Below, piece by piece: positions 50,435 through 58,609 of a stretch of DNA of 64,000 bases (the stretch's first letter is position 1; each line of letters begins with the position of its first letter). Under the pieces are notes generated by a model. That model had not been told where the DNA came from. It made no database searches and saw nothing but the letters and a program-made list of their open reading frames with translations. Source of the DNA: Siccirubricoccus deserti. GTDB lineage: Bacteria; Pseudomonadota; Alphaproteobacteria; Acetobacterales; Acetobacteraceae. Location: NCBI RefSeq assembly GCF_014283215.1, contig NZ_JACOMF010000001.1, forward strand, positions 124,001-188,000, read 5' to 3'. The translations under genes and the position numbers were made by a program.

Positions 50435-52387
50435 ATGGCTCGCCGCGCGCCGCACCGGATTCTGCTCAACCTGCTGCTGGATTCGGCACTCGCCTGCTTG
50501 GCCCTGCCATTGGCGGTGCTGCTGGCCACGCCGGGCGAATGGCCCGAGGTGCATTGGTGGCTCGGCGCCGCCCCCGGCGCCGCCCTGGCGCTGCTGATGG
50601 CCGGGCTGCCGGTGCGGCTGCCGCAGCAATACTGGCGCTTCGCCGGCCTGCCGGACCTGATGGGCATCGGCGTCGCGGCCGTGCTGGCGGCGCTGCTGTT
50701 CTGGGGCGGGCTGCATGCCCTGGGCGGCTGGCGGCCGACCAGCCCGGCCTTCCCGGCGGTGCATGCGCTGGTGCTTGGCCTGATCCTCGGGCTGCCGCGC
50801 ATCGCCGGGCGGCTGCACCATGCCCGCCGCGGCCCGGGGTCGGATGTCGCGCCGCAGCCGGTGCTGCTGGTCGGCGCCGGCGACGCCGCCGACCTCTTCA
50901 TCCGCGCCCTCAGCGCCGAGCGCACTCCGGGCTACCGGGTGCAGGGCATCCTCTCCATGCGCTCCCGCCAGGCGGGGCGGCGCATCCATGGCCACCCGAT
51001 CCTCGGCACGCTGGATGACGCGACGGCGCTGCTCGACCGGATGCGGGCCGAGCACCGGCTGCCCTCCCTGATCGTGCTGGCCACCCCGCATGTGCAGGGC
51101 CTCGCGCTGGAACGGCTGCTGGACGCCGCCGACCGCCACGGCGTGCCTGTCCGCCGCGCCCCCTCCGTCACCGCGCTCGACCCCCAGGCACGGCGGATGA
51201 CCACCGCGCTGGAGCAGAAGGAAGCCCCGCGCCTCCAGCTCCGCCCCGTGGTGATCGAGGATCTGCTGGACCGCCCGCAGGTGCCGCTGGACCGGGAGGG
51301 CATGGCCCGGCTGATCCAGGGACGGCGGGTGCTGGTGACCGGCGCCGGCGGCACCATCGGCGGCGAGCTGGCACGGCAGGTGGCCGCCCTCGGCCCGGCC
51401 CAGCTCACCCTGCTCGACCACGGCGAATACGCCCTCTACGAAATCGACCTGGAACTGCGGGAACGCCACCCCGACGTGCCGCGCCGCGCCGTCCTCGCCG
51501 ATGTGCGCGACGAGCCGCGGCTGCGCCGGCTGCTGGAGCAGCTTAAGCCGGAACTGGTGTTCCACGCCGCCGCGCTGAAACACGTGCCGATGGTGGAGAA
51601 CGACCCACTGGAAGGGCTGCTGACCAACGCCCTCGGCACCCGCGTGGTGGCGGATGCCGCCCGCGCCGTGGGCTGCCGGGCGATGGTCTTCATCTCCACC
51701 GACAAGGCGGTGAACCCGACCAGCGTCATGGGCGCCAGCAAGCGGCTGGCCGAGATGTACTGCCAGGCGCTGGACGTCTCCGCCCGCGCCGGAGAGGGCG
51801 GGATGCGCTGCGTCACCGTCCGCTTCGGCAATGTGCTGGGCTCCACCGGCAGCGTGGTGCCGCTGTTCCGCCGGCAGCTTGAGCGCGGCGGGCCGCTGAC
51901 CGTCACCCACCCCGACATGCGCCGCTACTTCATGACGGTGCGGGAGGCGGTGGGGCTGGTGCTGCAGGCCAGCGTCATCGGCGCCGAGGACCGGGAGGAC
52001 CAGCCGCCGGAACTGGCCGAGGGCGGCATCTTCGTCCTCGACATGGGCAAGCCGGTGAAGATCGTGGAGCTGGCGCGGCGCATGATCCGGCTGGCGGGGC
52101 TGCGGCCGGAGGAAGACGTGGAAATCCGCTTCACCGGCCTCCGCCCCGGCGAGAAACTGTACGAGGAGCTGTTCCACGGCCAGGAACCGCCCCGCCCGAC
52201 GCAGTTCCAGGGCCTGCTGGTGGCGACGCCGAGGACGGCGGACCCGGCGCTGGTGGGGCGGGCGATCGACGAGATCGCGGCGGCGGCCCGCAGCGGCACC
52301 CCGCGGGCGGCGCTGGCGCAGCTCGGGCGGCTGGTGCCGGAGTTCGACCATAACGTGGATGGCGAGGGGTCGCGGGCGGCGCAGTAG
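50435..52387 (+). CDS. Membrane-anchored NDP-sugar 4,6-dehydratase/epimerase (WbpM/CapD-like)
   Basis: A 650-residue protein with an N-terminal region of about four membrane helices (residues 8-125) and a CoA-binding-like Rossmann domain. The catalytic SDR-type domain starts at VLVTGAGGTIGGELARQ (about 300). HAAALKHVPMVENDPLEG and STDKAVNPTSVMGASKRLAE are the FlaA1/WbpM hallmarks; the Tyr of YxxxK is replaced by Met, as in this subfamily. It makes UDP-4-keto-6-deoxy-GlcNAc-type sugars feeding the aminotransferases. Confidence 0.93.
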   Translation: MARRAPHRILLNLLLDSALACLALPLAVLLATPGEWPEVHWWLGAAPGAALALLMAGLPVRLPQQYWRFAGLPDLMGIGVAAVLAALLFWGGLHALGGWRPTSPAFPAVHALVLGLILGLPRIAGRLHHARRGPGSDVAPQPVLLVGAGDAADLFIRALSAERTPGYRVQGILSMRSRQAGRRIHGHPILGTLDDATALLDRMRAEHRLPSLIVLATPHVQGLALERLLDAADRHGVPVRRAPSVTALDPQARRMTTALEQKEAPRLQLRPVVIEDLLDRPQVPLDREGMARLIQGRRVLVTGAGGTIGGELARQVAALGPAQLTLLDHGEYALYEIDLELRERHPDVPRRAVLADVRDEPRLRRLLEQLKPELVFHAAALKHVPMVENDPLEGLLTNALGTRVVADAARAVGCRAMVFISTDKAVNPTSVMGASKRLAEMYCQALDVSARAGEGGMRCVTVRFGNVLGSTGSVVPLFRRQLERGGPLTVTHPDMRRYFMTVREAVGLVLQASVIGAEDREDQPPELAEGGIFVLDMGKPVKIVELARRMIRLAGLRPEEDVEIRFTGLRPGEKLYEELFHGQEPPRPTQFQGLLVATPRTADPALVGRAIDEIAAAARSGTPRAALAQLGRLVPEFDHNVDGEGSRAAQ

Positions 52388-52749
52388 CGCGTCCTACTCC
52401 GTTCTGACTTGGCCATCGCACCGAGGCTGTGTGGGCAGGGCCAGGGGCAATTCCCCTGGACCCCATCAAAGGCCGCAGGGTCTTAGGAAATGGGGAGTTT
52501 GATTGGGTACACGCGCCGGTGGCCTAACACGGGCAGAAGCCGTGCTTGTACTTGGCCTGTGTATCCGCTTTCGATTTCAATCCGCAGGCTTGTGAAGCTG
52601 ATATCCGTTCAACCCATTATCGGTTAGCGCTTTTATTGGGATCTTCCAAATGATCCGGACTGGCTAGTCGAAACCCGCCTGAGCCTAGACCCTTCTTGTA
52701 GCTGATGCGCCGGTTGCACGGCCCTACGCTGCAAAGGAGTGGCTGGCCT
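52388..52749. other. Intergenic stretch, left boundary of a lower-GC insert
   Basis: After the hairpin repeat at 52441-52464 the composition falls visibly (for example 52540-52650) and stays lower through the next two genes. No gene is supported. The 5' boundary of the inserted module probably lies here. AAGGAG before ATG 52750 is the only clear signal. Confidence 0.5.
52441..52464 (-). repeat. Hairpin repeat, inverted copy of 55537-55560
   Basis: CCAGGGG (52441-52447) and CCCCTGG (52453-52459) form a stem with a five-base loop and GACCCC follows. Read on the other strand it gives GGGGTCCAGGGG, the same as the copy at 55537. The two copies lie on either side of the DHH-UvdE module and the transposase-like gene. 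Confidence 0.7.
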
Positions 52750-53838
52750 ATGGCGGACACAAGCATCGAGTGTACCCGGCCGACCGGAGCCTGGGTGGCC
52801 GCCCGCCGGAAGGAATTCCACGACGCGTTGGCAGCCTTCAACCCCGCCAAGCCAATTCTGATCCTCGGCCACCACGACGCGGACGGGCTTTCCTCCACGG
52901 CCATCCTGTCCCGTGCACTCGAGCGCGGCGGGCGGAACACCAAGGTTCGGCTGCTCGGCCGCGGCGAGAATGTTTGGTCTGCGGAGATGGCGTCAGAGCT
53001 TCGCGCGCAGGACATCGGCGGCTTGATTGTGGCCGATCTCGGTACCCGCGCCGAGCCGCCGCTTCCTGGCATGGCCACTGTGCTCCTGGACCACCACGTG
53101 CCTGCCGGTGTTCCGCAAGCGGCGCTGCTGATCAGCGGCCACGGCCTACATCCGACGCCCACCACCTCGCTTTTAGCTTGGTGGTGCACCGGCGCTATAG
53201 CGGAGGTGGACGACCTCCTCTGGCTTGCGGCGCTCGGCATTATCGGTGACATGGAGGATGCATCGGGCTTCCCCGAACTCGCAGCGGCGCGCGAGCGCTG
53301 GGGCATCACCGCGCTGCGTAAAGCCGTCTCTCTCCTGAACGCTCCGCGTCGGGCCAGCGCCGGCGATGCTGGTCCGGCGCTCGCGCTGCTATTGAAGGCG
53401 GACGGACCCAAGGCGGTGCTGTCGGGCGAATACCCCGAAACCGCGTTGCTTCAGGCAGCCAAGGCAGAGGTGCAGGAGGCTCTGGCCGAGGGCCGCCGCG
53501 TTGCCCCCCAGATCCGCGGCGAAGTGGCCCTGATCCCCCTACACTCAGCCTGTCAGATCCATCCGCTGATTGCGCAGCAGTGGAAGGGACGACTGAAGGA
53601 TAAGGTCGTGATCGCCGCCAATACCGGCTACCGCCCAGGCTGGGTCCATTTCGCCGCGCGCTCTGGACAAAGCACTGATCTGATCGACTTTCTTCGTCAC
53701 CATCGGCCGGAGGGCGCCGACCCTGTGAGCTACGGCAACGGCCATGCCCAAGCCTCAGGCGGAGCACTGCTACCCGCGGCCTGGAACCGCTTCGTGGCCA
53801 AGCTTGGCTTTGGTGCCGAGATGCAGGTGCCGGCATGA
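52750..53838 (+). CDS. DHH-family phosphoesterase (RecJ/nanoRNase-like)
   Basis: A 362-residue protein with DHH motifs: ILGHHDADGLSSTAIL (motif I/II), IVADLGT, VLLDHHVP (motif III) and GIIGDMED (motif IV). A DHHA1-like C-terminal part has VIAANTGYRPGWVHFAARSG. Two manganese ions would be held for 5'-3' exonuclease or oligonucleotide/cyclic-dinucleotide hydrolysis. GC content and codon use are visibly lower than in the glycan genes on both sides. It overlaps the UvdE gene by four bases, so a joint role in DNA repair is likely; that is inference. Confidence 0.88.
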   Translation: MADTSIECTRPTGAWVAARRKEFHDALAAFNPAKPILILGHHDADGLSSTAILSRALERGGRNTKVRLLGRGENVWSAEMASELRAQDIGGLIVADLGTRAEPPLPGMATVLLDHHVPAGVPQAALLISGHGLHPTPTTSLLAWWCTGAIAEVDDLLWLAALGIIGDMEDASGFPELAAARERWGITALRKAVSLLNAPRRASAGDAGPALALLLKADGPKAVLSGEYPETALLQAAKAEVQEALAEGRRVAPQIRGEVALIPLHSACQIHPLIAQQWKGRLKDKVVIAANTGYRPGWVHFAARSGQSTDLIDFLRHHRPEGADPVSYGNGHAQASGGALLPAAWNRFVAKLGFGAEMQVPA

Positions 53839-54947
53839 GCGCGCACCGTCGACAATCCTCGCCAGTCCCCGCAGGGTCCAAGCTGAGGCCACTTCGCCTG
53901 GGTGTCCCGGTCAAGCTGATGGGCGCCCCGGACATCAAGAGCAATGACACCCGCCGCTGGCAGCAGAACCCTCATCTGAAGGTCTCGCTGGAACACATGG
54001 ACCGGGCACTGGACTATCTCGACCGCCATGACATCCGCATGTACCGCCTGTCCTCCGATTTGGCACCCTATGCCACCCATCCCGACATGCCTCAGTTCCA
54101 TTCCATGGTGCGCGATAGCGATGCCGAGTTGCGGGCATTCGGCGCCAAGGCGAAGAAGCTGGATATCCGGCTGAGCTTTCATCCCTCCCAATTTGTGGTG
54201 CTGAACAGCCCCGATGCTGCGCTGGTGGAAAAGAGCATCTGGGATCTGAGCTCTCAGGCGGAGATGCTGGATCGCATGGAGCTCGGGCCCGAGGCTGTCA
54301 TGGTGATCCATGTTGGTGGAACCTATGGCGACCGCACTGCCGCTAATGCGCGCTGGGTGGAGACCTGGGACAACAAGCTGCCGGAGCACGTGCGGCGTCG
54401 CCTGGTGCTCGAGCACGACGATATCCGCTTCTCCGTTTCAGACATTTTGTGGATTCACGAACAGACGGGAGTACGGCTGATTTTCGATCATCAGCACTTC
54501 TGGTGTTTGAACCCGGATGGGCTCGACATGCGTGACGCGTTGGAGAGAGTAATCCGGACCTGGCCCAAAGATCAGAGGCCAAAGGTTCACTTCTCCTCCC
54601 CGCGCACGGAAATGCGGGAGCTCAAGCGCAAGGAGAAAGGGACACGCAAGTTGAAAACTGTGCTGGTCGCGCCGGTGAACACAGGCCATGCGGACTTCTG
54701 CAATCCATTTGAGTTCATCACCTTCATGCGGACGGCGGAGGGGCTCGACTTCGACGTGATGCTGGAGGCCAAAGTCAAAGATCTGGCGTTGATTCGCTTA
54801 CGCCCCGATCTGCTGCGCTACGCCCCGGATGTGGCGCAGCGCTTCGGGTTGGAACCGGCCAAGGCGCTGGCTCTGAAAGCAGAGGAACAACTCCTCTTGG
54901 AGGAGGAAGCCGATGATGAGGAGGAGGCCGTTCACGGGGGAAGCTAG
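53835..54947 (+). CDS. uvsE: UV damage endonuclease (UvdE/UvsE family)
   Basis: The 370-residue product keeps the metal-site motifs of UVDE enzymes in order: RLSFHPSQFVVLN, MVIHVGGTYGD, RLVLEHDDIRFSVSDI, LIFDHQHFWCLN, VHFSSPR, GHADFCNPFEF and FDVMLEAKVKDLAL. It would nick DNA 5' to UV photoproducts, starting an excision pathway independent of UvrABC. Glu175 of the Thermus enzyme corresponds to the Glu in LEHDD. It has an acidic C-terminal extension (LEEEADDEEEA). Lower GC than its surroundings suggests transfer together with the DHH gene. Confidence 0.93.
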   Translation: MSAHRRQSSPVPAGSKLRPLRLGVPVKLMGAPDIKSNDTRRWQQNPHLKVSLEHMDRALDYLDRHDIRMYRLSSDLAPYATHPDMPQFHSMVRDSDAELRAFGAKAKKLDIRLSFHPSQFVVLNSPDAALVEKSIWDLSSQAEMLDRMELGPEAVMVIHVGGTYGDRTAANARWVETWDNKLPEHVRRRLVLEHDDIRFSVSDILWIHEQTGVRLIFDHQHFWCLNPDGLDMRDALERVIRTWPKDQRPKVHFSSPRTEMRELKRKEKGTRKLKTVLVAPVNTGHADFCNPFEFITFMRTAEGLDFDVMLEAKVKDLALIRLRPDLLRYAPDVAQRFGLEPAKALALKAEEQLLLEEEADDEEEAVHGGS

Positions 54948-54953
54948 GGATGC

Positions 54954-55484
54954 TTGTCCTTCACCCGCCGCGCCGGCCGCCCGCCGGTCGATACCCGCGC
55001 CCGGCTGGATGCCATCTTCCGCGCCGTCACCCTGAAGGCTCCGGGCGGCGGCCGCGGCGCCTGGCGGCAGTTGCCTTCGGGCTTCGGCAAGCCGGATACG
55101 GTCAGCCGCACCTATCGCCGCTGGGCCCGCGCCAACCTCTGGGCCCGGCTGCTGACGGAGGTCGCCTGCCCCAGCTGCCCGCCGGTGCTGCGCCGCCTCA
55201 CCTATGTCATCTGCTGCGCCTTCCGCCGCGCCATCCGGGTCATGGGCATCCGCGCCATCATCCTGGCCCGGCGGCTGCGCCTGTTCTCCGCCCTGCCGGC
55301 CCCCTCCACCCTGGTCTACGACCGGGATTTGTCCGAAACCCTCTCCGCCATTCTCCCCAACGCCCTCGATCGCCTGCGCGCCGAGCCCGGCTGGCGCCCG
55401 CCGAAGGGCTTCATCCGCGCGGTGGATGGCCTCATGCGCTTCGCCCTCGGCCGCCGCCCCCGCCGTCGCATGGAACCCGCATGA
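54954..55484 (+). CDS. Transposase-derived small protein (IS5-type N-terminal domain, no DDE domain)
   Basis: A 176-residue protein. The first 70 residues (GRPPVDTRARLDAIFRAVT, then WRQLPSGFGKPDTVSRTYRR and WARANLWARLL) match the DUF4096 helix-turn-helix of IS5-type transposases. The remainder (LRRLTYVICCAFRRAIRVMG and a basic C-terminus) has no DDE catalytic triad. It may be a domesticated DNA-binding protein of the polysaccharide locus. The start TTG 54954 is poor and lies six bases after the UvdE stop, so the native start may have been lost when the module inserted. Confidence 0.6.
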   Translation: MSFTRRAGRPPVDTRARLDAIFRAVTLKAPGGGRGAWRQLPSGFGKPDTVSRTYRRWARANLWARLLTEVACPSCPPVLRRLTYVICCAFRRAIRVMGIRAIILARRLRLFSALPAPSTLVYDRDLSETLSAILPNALDRLRAEPGWRPPKGFIRAVDGLMRFALGRRPRRRMEPA

Positions 55485-55506
55485 GTTTCCCCAGCAAACG
55501 AACGGC

Positions 55507-55560
55507 GGGGTCCGGGGAGGCCCCTGCCTCCCCGGCGGGGTCCAGGGGCAGAGCCCCTGG
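55507..55560 (+). repeat. Tandem GC-rich hairpin repeats
   Basis: Two hairpins lie in series. GGGGAGG (55514-55520) pairs with CCTCCCC (55527-55533), and CCAGGGG (55542-55548) with CCCCTGG (55554-55560), each preceded by GGGGTCC. The second is the inverted partner of 52441-52464. They lie between the transposase-like gene and the second aminotransferase gene and might attenuate transcription. Confidence 0.65.
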
Positions 55561-55630
55561 CCTTCCCTTGTTGCACCCCGAAACCCCGGTTGATTTTGCC
55601 CCGACCCCCGCCGGCCCTACTAAGCCCCGC

Positions 55631-56797
55631 ATGACCGAACCCCGCCCCATCGCCTTCTTCGACATGAAGGCCCAGCAGGCTCTGATCCGCGCCGAGATCG
55701 ACGCCGGCATCGCCCGCATCCTCGACCATGGCCGCTTCATCCAGGGGCCGGAGGTGGATGCGCTGGAAGCGAAGCTCGCCGGTTTCTGCGGCGCCGGCCA
55801 TGCGGTCGGCGTCTCCTCCGGCACGGATGCGATCCAGATCGCCCTGATGGCGGAGGGCATCGGCCCGGGCGATGCGGTCTTCCTGCCCGCCTTCACCTAC
55901 ACCGCGACGGCCGAGGTGCCGCTGGTGCTCGGCGCCACCCCGGTCTTCGTCGATGTGGACCCCGCCACCTTCAACCTCGACCTGGCGGACCTCGAACGCC
56001 GCGTCGCGCTGGTGCTGCAGGAAGGACGGCTGCGGCCGCGCGCCGTCATCGGCGTCGATCTCTACGGCCTGCCGGCGGATTGGCCGGCGATCCGCGCGCT
56101 CTGCGACCGCCATGGCATGTTCGCGCTGGATGATGCCGCCCAGGCCTTCGGCGGGGCGCTGCATGGCAAGCGGCTCGGCGCCTGGGCGCATGCCACGGCC
56201 TGCAGCTTCTACCCGACCAAGACCCTCGGCTGTTACGGCGACGGCGGCGCCATCATCACCGACGATCCGGCGCGGGCGGAGCTGTACCGGTCGCTGCGCA
56301 CCCATGGCGAGGGCAAGTCGCGCTACGAGGTGCTGCGCACCGGCATGAACGGCCGGCTGGACAGCATCCAGGCCGCCATCCTGCTGGCCAAGCTGCCGCT
56401 GCTGGAGGGGGAGCTGAAGTCCCGCACCCAGGCCGCCGCCTGGTACGAGGCGGCGCTCGGCGGCCGCGTCACCACCCCGCAGGGCTTCGCCGGGGCCGAG
56501 AGCGCCTGGGGCATCTACACCATCCTGCTGCCGGACGCCGAAGCCCGCGCCCGGGTGCAGGCGGCGATGCAGGCGGCCGGCGTGCCCTCGGCGATCTACT
56601 ATCCGAAGCCGCTGCATCGCCAGCCGGCCTATGCCGAGGCCCATGCCAGGGGCATCGGCGCCCCGCCGCTGAACGGCCCGCCCCCGCTGCCGGTCAGCGA
56701 GGCGTTGTGCGAGCGCTGCCTGTCCTTGCCGATGCACCCCTACCTGACGGAGGCGGATGTCGCCCGGGTGGCGGACGCGGTGCTGGCGAAGCTGTAA
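55631..56797 (+). CDS. DegT/DnrJ/EryC1-type sugar aminotransferase (WlbC/WbpE-like)
   Basis: This 388-residue PLP enzyme has FFDMKAQQALIRAEID at the start and GVSSGTDAIQIALMAEGIG. The PLP lysine is in CSFYPTKTLGCYGDGGA, and RTGMNGRLDSIQAAILLAKL follows. Length and motifs fit enzymes aminating 3-keto-hexuronic acid nucleotides, but the exact substrate is unproven. It probably belonged to the upstream glycan operon before the DHH-UvdE module intervened. Confidence 0.92.
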   Translation: MTEPRPIAFFDMKAQQALIRAEIDAGIARILDHGRFIQGPEVDALEAKLAGFCGAGHAVGVSSGTDAIQIALMAEGIGPGDAVFLPAFTYTATAEVPLVLGATPVFVDVDPATFNLDLADLERRVALVLQEGRLRPRAVIGVDLYGLPADWPAIRALCDRHGMFALDDAAQAFGGALHGKRLGAWAHATACSFYPTKTLGCYGDGGAIITDDPARAELYRSLRTHGEGKSRYEVLRTGMNGRLDSIQAAILLAKLPLLEGELKSRTQAAAWYEAALGGRVTTPQGFAGAESAWGIYTILLPDAEARARVQAAMQAAGVPSAIYYPKPLHRQPAYAEAHARGIGAPPLNGPPPLPVSEALCERCLSLPMHPYLTEADVARVADAVLAKL

Positions 56798-56877
56798 ATG
56801 CCGACATATTTACGATCCTTGTTGAACCGAACGGCGGCGGCGCGCTTCCATGATGGCACATCATGGAGGCTTCAGGC

Positions 56878-57606
56878 ATGCGCCGGCGCTCCCTGCTCGC
56901 CGCGGGCACCGCGGCGCTGCTACCTCGCCCGGCGCCCGGCCAGGGGGTCGAGGCCGGTGAACCCGTCGACGTGCTGCTGGTGCTGGCGGTCGACGTCTCC
57001 CGCTCGGTCGACGAGGATGAGGCGCGACTGCAGCGGGAGGGCTACCGCAACGCGGTCTCCGACCCGCAGGTGGTGGAGGCGATCCGCGGCGGCATGATCG
57101 GCGCCGTTGGCCTGGCCTATGTCGAATGGGCCGGGGCGGAGTACCAGCGCCTGGTGCTGCCCTGGGCGCGCATCGCCGGCCAGGGCGACGCCCTCGCCTG
57201 GGCGGAGAAGCTGGCGGAGGCGCCGCGCGCCTCGCTCTCCTGGACCTCGATCTCCGCCGCGCTGGACTTCTCCCGCACCGTGCTGGCGCAGGCGCCGTTC
57301 GATGCGGCCCGGCGCGTCATCGACGTCTCGGGCGATGGGGTGAACAACAGCGGCGGCGCGGTGGAGGTCGCGCGCGATCGGCTGGTGGCGGAGGGGGTCA
57401 CGATCAACGGGCTGCCGATCGTCAACGACCGCCCGACCTTCGGCCGCATGCCGCCGATCCCGCTGGACGACTACTTCCGCGAGAGCGTGATCGGCGGCGC
57501 CGGCGCCTTCGTCATCGTCGCCGAGGACTTCGCCAGCTTTGGCAACGCGGTGAAGCGGAAGCTGATCCGCGAGATCGCGATGCTCGGCGGGCCGACCGTT
57601 GGCTAA
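56878..57606 (+). CDS. DUF1194 (von Willebrand A-like) exported protein
   Basis: A 242-residue protein with an Arg-rich signal (MRRRSLLAAGTAALL, possibly Tat). The DUF1194 core is seen as DVLLVLAVDVSRSVDEDEA, with a MIDAS-like DxSxS, then VGLAYVEWAGAEYQRLVLPW, TSISAALDFSR and VIDVSGDGVNNSGG. It would bind a metal and a protein partner in the periplasm. ATG 56878 has GGAGG eight bases upstream and is preferred to ATG 56863. Confidence 0.9.
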   Translation: MRRRSLLAAGTAALLPRPAPGQGVEAGEPVDVLLVLAVDVSRSVDEDEARLQREGYRNAVSDPQVVEAIRGGMIGAVGLAYVEWAGAEYQRLVLPWARIAGQGDALAWAEKLAEAPRASLSWTSISAALDFSRTVLAQAPFDAARRVIDVSGDGVNNSGGAVEVARDRLVAEGVTINGLPIVNDRPTFGRMPPIPLDDYFRESVIGGAGAFVIVAEDFASFGNAVKRKLIREIAMLGGPTVG

Positions 57607-57654
57607 CCGGCCCGCAACGGCGCCGCGCGTCTCAACCTGCGCCGGAGCGATGGC

Positions 57655-58077
57655 TCAGCGCTCGACATCCTCGATCGAGAGGCCGAAGCTGGCTACGCCC
57701 TCGGCCAGCAGATCGCCCAGCGTGTCCATGTTCAGCAGGTAGGTCGCGGCGTCACCACTCTCGTTGCGCTCTGCAGCCAGGCGCAGCGCCTCCTGCCATT
57801 CCTCCGGCCCATAGTCGCCGCGGCCGGTCCAGGCGAGGGCGATCAGCGCGGCCTGCTCATCCTCGTTCAGCGCGTTGATGAACTCGTGCAGCGCCGCCTC
57901 GGTCAGGTCGTCCGGATCCTCCTGCAGGAGGGCGGCCTCGCTGTTCTCATCCTCCGAGAGCTGGGCGGGGTCGACCTCTTCCTTGCCTTGCAGGACGCGG
58001 GCGTTGTCGACAATGGTCGCCACCGTCTCGAGGCTGATGCCAAGGTCGATATCATCGTCGTCGACGGGTCTTGCCAT
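57655..58077 (-). CDS. DUF3775 protein
   Basis: The 140-residue acidic cytoplasmic protein has LGISLETVATIVDNARVLQG, EAALHEFINALNEDEQAALI, ALAWTGRGDYGPEEWQEALR and LGDLLAEGVASFGLSIEDVE. This is the DUF3775 pattern found in many alphaproteobacteria. Function is unknown. It is on its own minus-strand transcript; ATG 58077 has only a weak ribosome-binding site. Confidence 0.85.
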   Translation of the reverse strand: MARPVDDDDIDLGISLETVATIVDNARVLQGKEEVDPAQLSEDENSEAALLQEDPDDLTEAALHEFINALNEDEQAALIALAWTGRGDYGPEEWQEALRLAAERNESGDAATYLLNMDTLGDLLAEGVASFGLSIEDVER

Positions 58078-58245
58078 TGCTTTGCGATCCCATGCGGTAA
58101 GCCGGGTAAGCCGGAATACGCCGTCACGGTTCCACGCCCGGTGCCACGCCAGCGGCAGAATTGTACCGGAGGAACACCCTGCCGATGGCGGCGTTGGCAC
58201 GCCAACAGCACCTTCAACCGACGCTCGGGTGGAAAGGGTAGAATC

Positions 58246-58587
58246 ATGGGGCAGCGGGACGCAAGCGGCTTGGCTTGGCATGGCGCAGCAAGTCTGGCGG
58301 TGCTGCTGGGTGGGCTGGCGTTGCCGCTGCCGGCCAGCGCCGACATTGCCCCCGGTCTGGCCTGCGGCACCAGCATGCCATCGGCGAATCGGGCGGTCCT
58401 GCAGCAGGTCGCCGACCGGCACTCAACGCAGGCCCGACGACGCCATGACCAGCGCCATGACGAAGCACTGCCGTCGTTGCCCGATGCCTCGCCCGCCGTG
58501 CTGCGGGCGTTCTTCACCTGCCCAACAATGGCCATGCCCCGGCCCGGTGATGGCTGGCGCAGGGAAGGTCCGGTGCGGCTGAGCTGA
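58246..58587 (+). CDS. Small exported protein of unknown function
   Basis: A 113-residue product with a signal peptide (WHGAASLAVLLGGLALPLPA, cleavage near SADIA) and a mature part rich in His/Arg (RHSTQARRRHDQRHDEALP). AAGGG lies seven bases before ATG 58246. No family is recognised. The two mature-part cysteines (ACGTS and FFTCPT) could form a disulfide. The frame also extends far upstream but without plausible protein. Confidence 0.5.
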   Translation: MGQRDASGLAWHGAASLAVLLGGLALPLPASADIAPGLACGTSMPSANRAVLQQVADRHSTQARRRHDQRHDEALPSLPDASPAVLRAFFTCPTMAMPRPGDGWRREGPVRLS

Positions 58588-58609
58588 CCCCGGCCTGGAG
58601 CAAGGACCG

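Noticed and set aside
49784-52351. 855-codon minus-strand open frame opposite the glycan genes
   Set aside because: It spans two well-supported plus-strand genes and their junction; this is a codon-bias artefact.
54950-55630. In-frame ATG at 54950 that would fuse about 227 residues to the second aminotransferase
   Set aside because: The added sequence is Pro/Arg-rich noise in the wrong frame of the transposase-like gene; the aminotransferase family starts at 55631.
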